The notes below the pieces were generated by a model. It saw only the letters and a list, made by a program, of their open reading frames with translations. It was not told where the DNA came from and ran no database searches. From Planctomycetota bacterium (GTDB lineage Bacteria; Planctomycetota; Planctomycetia; Pirellulales; Lacipirellulaceae): a DNA stretch of 37,477 nt. Where the stretch lies: NCBI GenBank assembly GCA_024278955.1, contig JAJRSE010000045.1:1-37477 (forward strand). Direction: 5' to 3'. Shown here in pieces: positions 16,720 through 25,153 of the stretch (its first letter is position 1; every line of letters starts with the position of its first letter). A program made the position numbers and the translations under genes.

Positions 16720-17976
16720 GTGGCCGCATTCGCCTTCGTACTATCTGCTTTGCTCGTACTGCTCGTCGTGGGGCAAGCTGTGCTGGTACTTGGATTTGCG
16801 CGGGTACTGCGTAAAAAGAGCCCTCCCCTGCTTGACGACCAACAGGCTCCCAAAGCGGTTGTCATCTTATGTCTACGCGGCGGCGACCCGTTTCTGGCCG
16901 ATTGCCTCCAGGGCCTACTAGAACAGGACTATCCCAACTTTGAAATTCGAGTGATCCTCGATCACACCGACGACCCTGCCTACCCAATAGTCGCGGAAGC
17001 CGTTAAAGCTTCTGGAACCTCACTCGTCACGATCGAGATTCTCCAGCAGAAGCGAGAGACCTGTAGTTTGAAGTGCAGTTCGATACTGCAAATTGTAGGT
17101 TCCTTAGACGATTCTTACGAGTTTGTAGCCCAAATCGACGCCGATACCATTGCCCACCCAACCTGGCTTCGCGAGCTCGCCACTGCACTGCAAGACGAGA
17201 AGGTTGGCGCCGCGACCGGCAATCGCTGGTACATGCCCCACAACCCGACAATCGGCTCGCTAGTTCGCTACAACTGGAATGCAGCAGCGGTCGTGCAGAT
17301 GTTTTGGTACCACGTTGCCTGGGGAGGCACTCTAGCGATAAAGACCCGCGTATTTCGCGAAACGGATGTGCTCGAACGATGGAGCAAGGCCTTTTGCGAA
17401 GACACGATGCTACTGAGCCTGCTCAAGAAAGTGGACCTGCGTGTCGCCTTTGTTCCCTCGCTGATGATGATCAATCGCGAAGAGTGCGACCTGCGAGGCT
17501 ACTTCTACTGGGTCCGCCGCCAGCTGCTTACCGCTCGCCTTTACCATCCCGCGTGGCTCGCGGTCGCGGGGCACGGTTTCGTCACAACGGTTGTTCCGCT
17601 CGCGGCACTCGCCGTCTTGGTCGCAGCTCTAGCGACCGGCAATTCTCAACCGGCAGCCTGGACTGGAGGGGCTCTGCTATTTTATGAAATTTCGATCGCG
17701 GCCTTGCTGATCCCAATGGAATTGGCCATGCAGAAAATTGCGGACTCCCGCGGGGAACCTTCCAACTGGCTTACCTTCACCGGAAAACTCAAATGCCTGG
17801 CAGCCATGCCACTCACCCAAGCGGTTTATCCTCTTGCTCTGGCCTCCTCCATTTTTCTTCGCCGAACCGTCTGGCGGGGCATCACCTACCACATCCACGG
17901 GCCTCAGGAAATCCGCATGGAGAAATACCAGCCCTACCAGTCACAGCAAGAGGACAAGCAAACCACTTCGCTCTAG
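16720..17976 (+). CDS. membrane-associated family 2 glycosyltransferase
   Basis: A 418-residue processive-type GT2 resembling ceramide glucosyltransferases and HpnI-like enzymes. An N-terminal membrane helix (residues 3-28) is followed by the catalytic domain with DHTDD (81-85), the metal site DAD (140-142), CEDTM with the catalytic ED (227-228), and a Q-x-x-x-A-R segment (QLLTAR, 268-273) in place of a strict QxxRW. Further helices follow (about 280-335 and 370-385). The start is GTG at 16720; I see no good Shine-Dalgarno. The sugar and acceptor are unknown, a lipid being likely from the membrane anchoring. The stop codon TAG coincides with a sequence shared with an IS630 end (17971-17986), so the natural C-terminus may have been altered. 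Confidence 0.85.
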   Translation: MAAFAFVLSALLVLLVVGQAVLVLGFARVLRKKSPPLLDDQQAPKAVVILCLRGGDPFLADCLQGLLEQDYPNFEIRVILDHTDDPAYPIVAEAVKASGTSLVTIEILQQKRETCSLKCSSILQIVGSLDDSYEFVAQIDADTIAHPTWLRELATALQDEKVGAATGNRWYMPHNPTIGSLVRYNWNAAAVVQMFWYHVAWGGTLAIKTRVFRETDVLERWSKAFCEDTMLLSLLKKVDLRVAFVPSLMMINREECDLRGYFYWVRRQLLTARLYHPAWLAVAGHGFVTTVVPLAALAVLVAALATGNSQPAAWTGGALLFYEISIAALLIPMELAMQKIADSRGEPSNWLTFTGKLKCLAAMPLTQAVYPLALASSIFLRRTVWRGITYHIHGPQEIRMEKYQPYQSQQEDKQTTSL

Positions 17977-17986
17977 TGCTTTGTCA
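17971..17986 (+). repeat. 16-bp match to the IS630-type element end at 36866-36881
   Basis: CTCTAGTGCTTTGTCA occurs here and at the transposase end near 36866, in the same orientation. In both places it reads TA followed by GTGCTTTGTCA, as expected for an IS630 end after its TA target. Here it contains the stop codon of the glycosyltransferase and leads into transposase debris. Confidence 0.5.
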
Positions 17987-18044
17987 TGGCCTTGTTGACT
18001 AATTCATTTAAGGAAGTTTTTGACAGGATCTCCAGGATGGTTCT

Positions 18045-18240
18045 TTAGAAAGCAGCGCCCATCAGCACCAAGATGCACTGCCGATATTCTTCCTCCCAAA
18101 CCTTTTTCAGATTCGTGATGGTTGATGCCGAGAGACCGGGGCACTCTGCGCCGAGCAGCGACTGCAAGGCTTCGCCAAAGTCGCCCTGACTGACAACGCC
18201 TTCCTCGCCGACCTCCCGCGATTCCTAAAGCTTCTCTCTC
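18045..18240 (-). pseudogene. fragment of an IS256-type transposase
   Basis: Read on the minus strand, one frame gives VGEEGVVSQGDFGEALQSLL, then GAECPGLSASTITNLKKVWE and EEYRQCILVLMGAAF before a stop. This resembles the conserved N-terminal part of IS256-family (mutator-type) transposases, around the PGLSASTIxxLKxxWEEEY segment. An upstream piece (REALGIAG) is in a different frame, so there is at least one frameshift, and the DDE catalytic domain is absent. It is a decayed insertion scar between the glycosyltransferase and the reductase gene. No full terminal repeats could be assigned. Confidence 0.7.
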
Positions 18241-18287
18241 ACCTCGTCCTGCCTAGCCGAGATCGGAAAGAATCGGGCGACCATTAG

Positions 18288-19835
18288 CTATCGAGTCGCA
18301 CTTTCAATTGGCGAATTATCTTGAGAAAATAACCCAGCAACGATTGTTCTGGACAAGTCGGTCCTGGGCAAGTTCTCCGGCAAATCGGTAGGCGACGCTT
18401 CAAGGTGCCTGGCTAACTTTAACAACATGTCGTCCTGGTTGCCACGAGCTAAAGCAAAGTCTTGAAAATCACCGGAAGTCATCTTCAAAATGGCTGAACA
18501 GTCGGCGCCAATGCCAGAATCAAAGGCAACCAGCGAAACCCCGCTAAATACCAAAGTCCACTGCCCTCCACCTGCGCCCGAGACTTCAAGCCCAACCACC
18601 CAATCGTCTGGCCCGCCGGCATCTGCCTTCTCCGAATTCAAGCGGGTCAAATAATCGCGAACGAGCAACGAAACCGACGCAAATTTCGGCCGGCGTTTGC
18701 CCCAGCGATCTTCTTCGCCGTATTTCATAAAACGATGCAACATCGCTTCGTCGATTTCAGGGCATGGCAAGTGGCTAGCATATTTCTGGGTGTTGGTTGT
18801 ATCGAATTCGGGATCGCTATCTTCGTACGAGCGATACATGGTCGCGTTGTCGTAGAAGTCTTTCTCCATGACTTCCTCCGATCGCTTTCCTTCGCGACCG
18901 ACAAACTCGACTCCCGTCGAATTGAAATAAGTATATCCGGCTTCTACCATTTGCCGAGCTGTCATTCGCACCCGGGGCGCCAAGTGGAAGGTACGGCCAT
19001 GTGATTCCGGGTTCGTAAACAAGTGCGCAATCACGGCTGCGGTCCAGTCGACCGGAATCACATTGCGGGGCTCCTCTCCGGTCGTATCCAGCTGCATCGG
19101 CGTATGCCGGACCCCGTCGGGGCCAGGCTCGGTATTGCGAGCAAAGATGCACATCAGCTTCAGGTACATGTACAAGCCGTGATAGGTATTCGTGTACCCG
19201 GTTTTCGAGTCCCCCGCGATTACTGCGGGGCGGTAAACAGTCACCTCGTCGAAGTGGGTATCCTCGCGAATCATGGTCTCGGCTTCGAGCTTGCTCTTCT
19301 CGTAGTCGTTGCGGAACCCCAGGCCTAAGTTGCAAATATCTTCCTTGACAAGATCGGTTCGCATCCCGCAAACATAGGCCGTCGACACATAGTGTATTTT
19401 CTTGATGCCCGTGTCGCGACATAGCTGCAACACGTTTCGAGTGCCGCCGACATTCGTCCGCCAGGGCTCGCCATCGTCTTCTTCATGAAATTTCAAAGCC
19501 GCCGCGCTATGAAGCATCGACGTGCAATGCTCGGCGATCCACTGACGAGGAATCTCGTCCAAACCAAGAAGTTCCAGACAAAGGTCTCCTTCAAAACAAA
19601 CTGGGCGAGGTAGTTCGACTCCTAGTTCTGCTTCCCAAGGTTGGAGAATCGATTCGATTCGCTGCTCGACCGTTTCTTTTTGACTCGCGCGTGCCACGAT
19701 GGCCACGCGTTCTCCCGCAAGTAAAAGATCGCGAAGCAAGTATCGTCCAAGGAGTCCTGTAGAACCTGTAAGAAGAGTGTAGTCAGACACGTTTGAAACT
19801 CGGGAGGCAGGTGGATAGGTATCGGAATCGGCCAA
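18288..19835 (-). CDS. thioester-reductase-like SDR with a C-terminal SCP2-like domain
   Basis: A 515-residue protein. Residues about 18-390 form an extended NAD(P)H-dependent short-chain reductase of the thioester-reductase/fatty-acyl-CoA-reductase group: nucleotide motif LLTGSTGLLGRYLL, then LHSAAALKFHE, YVSTAYVCG and the catalytic YEKSK. Such domains reduce acyl thioesters to aldehydes or alcohols. The last 110 residues (GLEVSGAGGGQWTLVFSG, then CSAILKMTSGDF) look like an SCP2-type lipid-carrier fold, my weaker call. The start is TTG at 19835; GTG at 19790 (MSDYTLLTG) is an alternative closer to the fold. It lies 104 bp downstream of the RND transporter on the same strand, suggesting a shared role in a lipid or fatty-acyl product. 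Confidence 0.8.
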   Translation of the reverse strand: MADSDTYPPASRVSNVSDYTLLTGSTGLLGRYLLRDLLLAGERVAIVARASQKETVEQRIESILQPWEAELGVELPRPVCFEGDLCLELLGLDEIPRQWIAEHCTSMLHSAAALKFHEEDDGEPWRTNVGGTRNVLQLCRDTGIKKIHYVSTAYVCGMRTDLVKEDICNLGLGFRNDYEKSKLEAETMIREDTHFDEVTVYRPAVIAGDSKTGYTNTYHGLYMYLKLMCIFARNTEPGPDGVRHTPMQLDTTGEEPRNVIPVDWTAAVIAHLFTNPESHGRTFHLAPRVRMTARQMVEAGYTYFNSTGVEFVGREGKRSEEVMEKDFYDNATMYRSYEDSDPEFDTTNTQKYASHLPCPEIDEAMLHRFMKYGEEDRWGKRRPKFASVSLLVRDYLTRLNSEKADAGGPDDWVVGLEVSGAGGGQWTLVFSGVSLVAFDSGIGADCSAILKMTSGDFQDFALARGNQDDMLLKLARHLEASPTDLPENLPRTDLSRTIVAGLFSQDNSPIESATR

Positions 19836-19939
19836 TGCCGACCTTGCGCAAAATACCCATTCTAATAGTCTCCGAGGAGCAAATCAAGCTGCTAGGGTGC
19901 CGACTTCCTCGGAAAAGCACTAAGCAGGATGCCCTATCC

Positions 19940-22288
19940 TTAATTGTCCCTATTAGCCTGCGCTGAAGTCTTAAGCGGCTCAAACACAACTCCTAGCGGG
20001 CTTAGCAACATGGCAGGAAGCACGACCAGATCGGCAATCAGGGCCGCGGACAACATCGCAAACATAACCCACGCAAATCGAGCCATCGGCACAAAGTCGC
20101 TAAACCCAAAGGTCCGCAGGCCCAGCCCGCAAATCAAAGTCGTTTGTGTCATTGCTGTTGCGCAACGAGCAAAAGCATACCGCACCGCCTCGGGCCGTGT
20201 TTGTCCATTGGTCAGCCCCCGGCGAAACCAAGTAATGAAATGCAAGGTGTCATCTACCGCGATCCCCAACGCAACGCTTGCCGTCATAATCGATCCGATT
20301 TCCAATGACACCCCCATTAACCCCATGCTTCCAATCACCGCCGCACAAGGCAACACGTTGGGAATCATCGACACAAGGCCTGCAATAAATCGACGAAGAC
20401 AAAGAACCGCTTTATCCGTGGCATGGGGCGCCAAAGCAAAATCTACGCCTGTTCCTACAAACGCAAGTCCAATCATCATGACCGTAATCAGACCAAAGGC
20501 GAGTGCAAAACTATTGATCAAATCGTAAAGCATTTGCTCTTGAGCTTTCTGCACCAAAGGAATGCCACCGCAGTAGACAGCCCGTACGTCGCCCATGCCC
20601 ATTTCTTTACTGCGAGCAAGAACCGGATCAACCGCCTCCTGCAATCCGACAAAAAGAGACGAAAAATCGAGCGAGTCTCCCGCATAGGCTCGGGCACTTA
20701 CGCGCCATAACTCTTCGGTAGAAGTTTCTCTCAGCAAGCCCATCTCAATGAATCGCAAACGGCTTCTTTCGAGTTGCTGGTTGAGTAAAGTCTCGCGGAA
20801 AACATCCTGAGCCCGACTGCCACGTCGACGTATCCGTGGCGAAAAGTTCAGTGGCGAAACAACCGCTCCAACGCCCGAGTGATTTTCGATCACCCCATGC
20901 ACTGCCCCCACCACTCGCAAACGATCCATGATCGAGCCGGTCGGCTCGCCCTCGGTCTTCGGAATCCGCACGACCACTTCGAGAGGGACCAAAGGGCCAA
21001 TATGGCTTTCCAACCAGTCGTAGTCTTGAAGGATCGTCGATTCTTTGGCGAATAGATCATGGACTCGTGCCCCGGCGTGTATCTGTGTTACTCCCCAGGC
21101 ACTAACCCCCAAGCCAATCGCAGAAACAAACATGATCCAGCCTGAACGGGTCGTCACCCAGCGTATCAGCCAATCCCAGCCCCGGGTTTTGGAGTTGCCA
21201 GCCACCGGGGCACCTCGACCATGGATGTGAGGGGCAGGAAACTGTTCGAGCAATGCCGGCATGAGCAAAAAAACCACGCCGGTAGCCACAATCACGCCAG
21301 CTGCTGCGTAGATTCCAAAATTCCGAACCGGGATCAGAAAGCTTACCCCGAGCGAGCCCAGTCCGAGAGCCGTCGTCGCGGAAGCCAATCCGCAGGGTAA
21401 GATCGCATGGCGGGCTGCAAGGCTCGGAGCGCCGACGAGCCCTTGCTCACTCACGGCATCGCGGTAGTAATTCGCCAGATGAACTCCTGCCGAGATGGCC
21501 AACACATACAACAGCGACGGAATCATCAGCATCACGCTGTCCATATGCCCGCCTGTAAAATCGACGATCGACAAACTCATCTGCTGGCAATAGAAAGCCG
21601 TAATAAAAACCGTCATGGTCATCGCAAGGCTACGGAACATGAGGAGCATCAACGTGCATCCGACTGCGTAGCATAAAATCATCTTCAGTTGCAAACCATC
21701 TTGGCTCGCGCGATCGACTGCTACCGAGTCGGCAGTCGTTCCCCCGATATGTAACGTCTCATGCTCCAGCCCTTCAACGGTCGCAGCACAAGCGTAAATA
21801 TGATCGAGCATAAAACGCCGATGCTCCCAGCCATCTTCCGACAGTAACACAACCATGCAAGTTGTTTGATAATCTTCGCCAGTCAACCAACCTCGAAGTC
21901 GAAGCAAAGCGGCTCGGCGCGACAAAGCGAGCGGCTCTTCACGAAGCTGCTGCAAGACTTCAGGCCCGGTAATTATCTGCCGGCTGAGGACCAAGGAGGC
22001 CTCCTCTCCGACCTTAACGGGGAGACGTAACTTCTTTGCCAGCGCAGGCAGCCGGGGGTCGTCGAACGTGCAGCCCTCCCAGCTGACCATCAGGAAGTCA
22101 TCGGAGACAAAATGCTTTTGGAACCAAATCAGACGCTGGGTTGCTTCAAAAGACTCTGGCAACCAATCGGCAACGCGAGTCGAGCTATCCTCGACTGCCC
22201 GCATCGCACTCGTGATGACGAGCGGCGCGGTAAACAGAAAGAAGGCAAAGATGCCAACTCGATAGCGAGAATAAAAGGAAGGGTCCAT
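19940..22288 (-). CDS. RND/MMPL family transporter
   Basis: A 782-residue inner-membrane protein with the RND two-fold layout: a first helix, a large periplasmic loop, a block of helices (about 220-345), a second transmembrane helix near 375 with a second large loop, and a second helix block (about 590-770). Signatures include YVLAISAGVHLANYYRD in the first half and VALGIAVDDTLHFITWFRRG in the second, with the proton-relay-type GIAVDDTLHF motif. The size and single-gene layout match MMPL/HpnN-type lipid exporters rather than tripartite drug pumps; no membrane-fusion or outer-membrane partner is nearby. It starts 108 bp after nuoD and precedes the reductase gene. A lipid cargo is inferred. Confidence 0.85.
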   Translation of the reverse strand: MDPSFYSRYRVGIFAFFLFTAPLVITSAMRAVEDSSTRVADWLPESFEATQRLIWFQKHFVSDDFLMVSWEGCTFDDPRLPALAKKLRLPVKVGEEASLVLSRQIITGPEVLQQLREEPLALSRRAALLRLRGWLTGEDYQTTCMVVLLSEDGWEHRRFMLDHIYACAATVEGLEHETLHIGGTTADSVAVDRASQDGLQLKMILCYAVGCTLMLLMFRSLAMTMTVFITAFYCQQMSLSIVDFTGGHMDSVMLMIPSLLYVLAISAGVHLANYYRDAVSEQGLVGAPSLAARHAILPCGLASATTALGLGSLGVSFLIPVRNFGIYAAAGVIVATGVVFLLMPALLEQFPAPHIHGRGAPVAGNSKTRGWDWLIRWVTTRSGWIMFVSAIGLGVSAWGVTQIHAGARVHDLFAKESTILQDYDWLESHIGPLVPLEVVVRIPKTEGEPTGSIMDRLRVVGAVHGVIENHSGVGAVVSPLNFSPRIRRRGSRAQDVFRETLLNQQLERSRLRFIEMGLLRETSTEELWRVSARAYAGDSLDFSSLFVGLQEAVDPVLARSKEMGMGDVRAVYCGGIPLVQKAQEQMLYDLINSFALAFGLITVMMIGLAFVGTGVDFALAPHATDKAVLCLRRFIAGLVSMIPNVLPCAAVIGSMGLMGVSLEIGSIMTASVALGIAVDDTLHFITWFRRGLTNGQTRPEAVRYAFARCATAMTQTTLICGLGLRTFGFSDFVPMARFAWVMFAMLSAALIADLVVLPAMLLSPLGVVFEPLKTSAQANRDN

Positions 22289-22396
22289 CAGACAGCCATG
22301 TCGACACAGTACGAAGCTGCCTGTTATGGGCGCAGCAAAATCCTAAATACGAAATTTGAGTCTCGGAGCCATTACCGAAACCCGCGCCCCCTCCAG

Positions 22397-23602
22397 CTAC
22401 CGATCAATCTCTCCCATCACGACGTCCAGCGAACCCACAACGGCAGGCACATCCGCGATCAGGCAACCCGCACATAGAGGAGCCGTGACCGACAAATTGC
22501 TGAAACAACTGCTGCGAGCCCGTGCCCTCCAAGGAATCGCGTTGCCATCGCTGACCAAGTAAAAACCCATCTGCCCACGCGGAGCCTCGGTTTCAAGATA
22601 GACCTCACCGGCCGGAAGTTTTTGAGTCAGCTTCATCGGCTCGCCGTAGCCGTCGCTCGTCGTGCGGTAATGGTCGATACCCTGCCGCACGAGATCAATC
22701 GATTGCATCACTTCAAGCATCCGCACATAGAAGCGATGCCAACAGTCGCCCAAAACGGCTTCATGCGGCACAGCCGGATAATTATGATCTTTGGGGTAAT
22801 GGCCATCCTTCTCGACAATCACCTCGAAGGCATAGTCTTCGTACATCGAGGTGTAGATTTCTTCGCCGTCGCGACGCAAATCATGATCGACGCCGCTTCC
22901 CCGTAAGACAGGGCCGCTCGTGCCATAATCGATTGCCATCTCAGGCGACATAACACCGATGCCTGCCGTGCGTTTGATAAAAATCGCGTTCGAGGTCAGC
23001 AGGGTATGATACTCCGAAATAATCGGCAGCAGCTGGTCAAGAAACGCCTCGCATTTTTCCATCCAACCGGTCGGCAAATCGGCCGTGGCCCCGCCAACGG
23101 TCAAATAGCTATAGGTCAAACGCGCGCCGCAAACTTCCTCGAACAAGTCTAAGATTTTCTCTCGCTCGCGGAACGCATAGAGAAACGGGCTAAACGTACC
23201 AAGGTCGAGCCCATAGGCCCCCATGCCAACCAAGTGGCTGGCGATACGCCCCATCTCGCTGATGATCACCCGCAAGTGGCGACCTCTCTCGGGCGGCTGA
23301 TACTTTAGCAGTTTCTCAACCGTAAGAGCCCAGCCAAGATTCATATTCATACCCGCTAGATAATCCATCCGATCGGTATAAGGAATCCACTGCCGCGGCG
23401 TAAGATTTTCGCCAATTTTTTCGGCGCTACGATGCAGGTAGCCAATATGCGGCGTCACTTCCGAGACGATCTCGCCATCGGTGCGAAGCACCAGCCGAAG
23501 CACACCATGCGTGCTCGGGTGCTGAGGCCCCATGTTAATAAGCATTTCGTCCGTGCGGACATCAAACTCAATTACGCGCGGATCATCGACGGTTGTAGAC
23601 AT
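22397..23602 (-). CDS. nuoD: NADH-quinone oxidoreductase subunit D
   Basis: A 401-residue 49-kDa-type subunit forming part of the quinone site in the peripheral arm. Family motifs are complete: INMGPQHPSTHGVLRLVLR at the N-terminus, PHIGYLHRSAEKIGE, the conserved MNMNLGWALTVEKLL, the YSYLTVGGATADLPTGW region and the C-terminal IADVPAVVGSLDVVMGEIDR. It is a separate gene, not fused to nuoC. It is isolated from nuoC by a toxin-antitoxin pair and an HslV-like gene, and from nuoH by four other genes. The ATG at 23602 is unambiguous. Confidence 0.96.
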   Translation of the reverse strand: MSTTVDDPRVIEFDVRTDEMLINMGPQHPSTHGVLRLVLRTDGEIVSEVTPHIGYLHRSAEKIGENLTPRQWIPYTDRMDYLAGMNMNLGWALTVEKLLKYQPPERGRHLRVIISEMGRIASHLVGMGAYGLDLGTFSPFLYAFREREKILDLFEEVCGARLTYSYLTVGGATADLPTGWMEKCEAFLDQLLPIISEYHTLLTSNAIFIKRTAGIGVMSPEMAIDYGTSGPVLRGSGVDHDLRRDGEEIYTSMYEDYAFEVIVEKDGHYPKDHNYPAVPHEAVLGDCWHRFYVRMLEVMQSIDLVRQGIDHYRTTSDGYGEPMKLTQKLPAGEVYLETEAPRGQMGFYLVSDGNAIPWRARARSSCFSNLSVTAPLCAGCLIADVPAVVGSLDVVMGEIDR

Positions 23603-23724
23603 GGCAAGTTGTTGGTTGTTCGGGGGTTATTCCTGAGCTTGCCTCTTTGTAACATTTTGGCCGTCAGAAGCAAAGGAGCTAGAAAATGTAGTGGACGAGC
23701 CCCTGATTTCAAGTTAAAAAGCCA

Positions 23725-23753
23725 TTGACAACCGATAGCCCGTAGGCTATCGT
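23725..23753 (+). promoter_or_regulatory. promoter with embedded palindromic operator for the toxin-antitoxin pair
   Basis: TTGACA (23725-23730) and TATCGT (23748-23753) are separated by 17 bp. The palindrome CGATAGCC-cgta-GGCTATCG (23733-23752) lies between them and overlaps the -10. This is typical autoregulation geometry for toxin-antitoxin operons. Transcription would start at about the A of the toxin ATG (23760), suggesting a leaderless mRNA. Confidence 0.7.
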
Positions 23754-23759
23754 TTATCT

Positions 23760-24119
23760 ATGTGGGACGTAGCGACAACTGCAAAGTTTGACGAGTGGTT
23801 TGGTAAGCTGAGCGGGGATGCCCAGGCAGAAATTATCGCCAAGGTGAACCTGCTCAAACTATTGGGACCGCAGTTGAAGCGTCCCCACGCCGACACACTC
23901 AAGGGGTCTAAGCACGCCAACATGAAGGAGTTGCGAGCCAGTACAAGCGATGAAGTGCTCCGCGTTGCATTCGCCTTCGACCCGGCCCGTGCCGCGATCT
24001 TACTGCTTGGGGGCGACAAAGCAGGAACGAGACAGCGATGGTTCTACAAGCAGCTAATCGCCAAGGCGGACGAGCTTTATGACGCCCATCTAGCGAAGCT
24101 CAAGAGAAAGGAAAAATAG
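23760..24119 (+). CDS. HigB/RelE-type toxin (phage-derived Gp49-like family)
   Basis: A 119-residue protein of the HigB-like (Gp49) branch of the RelE/ParE superfamily, which in known members cleaves mRNA on the ribosome. Matching features are FDEWFGKLSGDAQAEIIAKV, LGPQLKRPHADTLKGSKHAN, MKELRAS, LRVAFAFDPARAAILLLGGDK and the C-terminal YKQLIAKADELYDAHL. The order toxin then antitoxin, with 1 bp between stop and start, is the HigBA arrangement. No Shine-Dalgarno precedes the ATG, which fits leaderless translation. Confidence 0.9.
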   Translation: MWDVATTAKFDEWFGKLSGDAQAEIIAKVNLLKLLGPQLKRPHADTLKGSKHANMKELRASTSDEVLRVAFAFDPARAAILLLGGDKAGTRQRWFYKQLIAKADELYDAHLAKLKRKEK

Positions 24120-24120
24120 C

Positions 24121-24483
24121 ATGGCAAAGTCATTTGACACCCTGGTAAAACGAAAGACGACCAAAGCGACTCGTGACCGAGCGACTATCCGGACCAAGGA
24201 ATTGTTGGCTGAATTACTGGTAAGCGAGTTGCGGCAAGTCGCCGGCAAAAGCCAGCGAGAACTGGCCAAACTGCTGGGAATCAAACAGCCAAGCCTCTCC
24301 AAGCTAGAGAACCAAACAGACATCCAGGTCTCGACACTTCAAAAGATCATCCACGCGCTCGGTGGCGAACTCGATCTCGTTGCGAGGTTTCCCAAGGGAG
24401 ACGTCCGCATCGGGCAGTACGGCACGGCCAAGCAAAAGCCTTCGGGAACAAGCGGCACAACGCAGGAAGTGCAGTTGTTTTAG
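24121..24483 (+). CDS. HigA-type XRE antitoxin
   Basis: A 120-residue antitoxin with a Cro/C1-type helix-turn-helix at about residues 36-85 (VAGKSQRELAKLLGIKQPSL, SKLENQTDIQVSTLQKII, HALGGELDLVARFPKGD). It neutralises the upstream toxin and should bind the palindrome at 23733-23752. AAAGGA about 8 bp before the ATG is a good ribosome binding site, in contrast to the toxin gene. The basic N-terminus (KRKTTKATRDRATIRTKELL) may hold toxin contacts. The C-terminal 25 residues are polar and probably disordered. Confidence 0.9.
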   Translation: MAKSFDTLVKRKTTKATRDRATIRTKELLAELLVSELRQVAGKSQRELAKLLGIKQPSLSKLENQTDIQVSTLQKIIHALGGELDLVARFPKGDVRIGQYGTAKQKPSGTSGTTQEVQLF

Positions 24484-24542
24484 AGCTGAGGATGAAATTA
24501 AATTCCTCTGGGCCTATTCGCCGACAGGACCTACGGACTTCT

Positions 24543-25118
24543 CTAGCCTTCTAACTCAAGCTTATAGCATTCTATCGGAAGACCGCTGCCCGCATCGAAC
24601 TTGCATGCTGCTCTTACGGCAATCTCTGCAATCGATCTAGCACTTTCTTGAGATGCGTAAGCCACTTCAAGAGCGCCTAACGCATAATCTCTTCCTGAAC
24701 CGGAAGCCCAGAAGGAGTTGTACTCGGTGACTCCGCGATAGCTGTCAAACGAGAACACGCCGGCTTTGCTCACGACCAACCCCTCCATCTGGCTTGATTC
24801 GTATTCCTGGTCGTCGTCATCTTCGCTCGTCAGTAAGTGGTACTCTTCTCGGAGTAGCGGATGAATCTTCCGAAGGGTAGCAACAATCGCATCGCTGCTT
24901 CCGAAATCAAAGAGATCGGGTTTCGAAGCGGCTACTGAACGCATGACGTTTTGATGAGCCATAAGCCCAACAATGCCGACGTAGGCACCGGCTATGTTGT
25001 GTATTTTCTGTGGTGAAACTCGCATTTCTCCAGGAACGATGGTATCCCCGTAAGTTGCCTGAAAATCCGCAGCAATCGCCACCGATTTTCCTTTGCGAAC
25101 GACAACAATGGTCGACAT
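24543..25118 (-). CDS. HslV/proteasome-like Ntn hydrolase with N-terminal Ser
   Basis: A 191-residue Ntn-hydrolase-fold protein resembling HslV and proteasome beta subunits. After Met the sequence is STIVVVRKGKSVAIAADFQA, aligning with the TTIV...GDGQAT start of HslV. The catalytic Thr1 position is Ser here, Asp17 is retained (AADFQAT), and a Lys follows in SPQKIHNI where the catalytic Lys33 is expected. GIVGLMAHQNVMRSV and FWASGSGRDYALGALEVAY match the helix and GSG regions of the fold. There is no HslU/ATPase gene nearby. It lies 35 bp after nuoC on the same strand and converges with the antitoxin gene. Whether Ser1 is an active nucleophile is unknown. Confidence 0.8.
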   Translation of the reverse strand: MSTIVVVRKGKSVAIAADFQATYGDTIVPGEMRVSPQKIHNIAGAYVGIVGLMAHQNVMRSVAASKPDLFDFGSSDAIVATLRKIHPLLREEYHLLTSEDDDDQEYESSQMEGLVVSKAGVFSFDSYRGVTEYNSFWASGSGRDYALGALEVAYASQESARSIAEIAVRAACKFDAGSGLPIECYKLELEG

Positions 25119-25153
25119 GATTTTCCTTCGCTAGCCCTACGGCAGTAGTGAAA

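Noticed and set aside
19880..19925. Hairpin CCGAGG/CCTCGG between the RND transporter and the reductase
   Set aside because: Arms are only 6 bp with a loop near 30 nt; not convincing as a terminator or attenuator.
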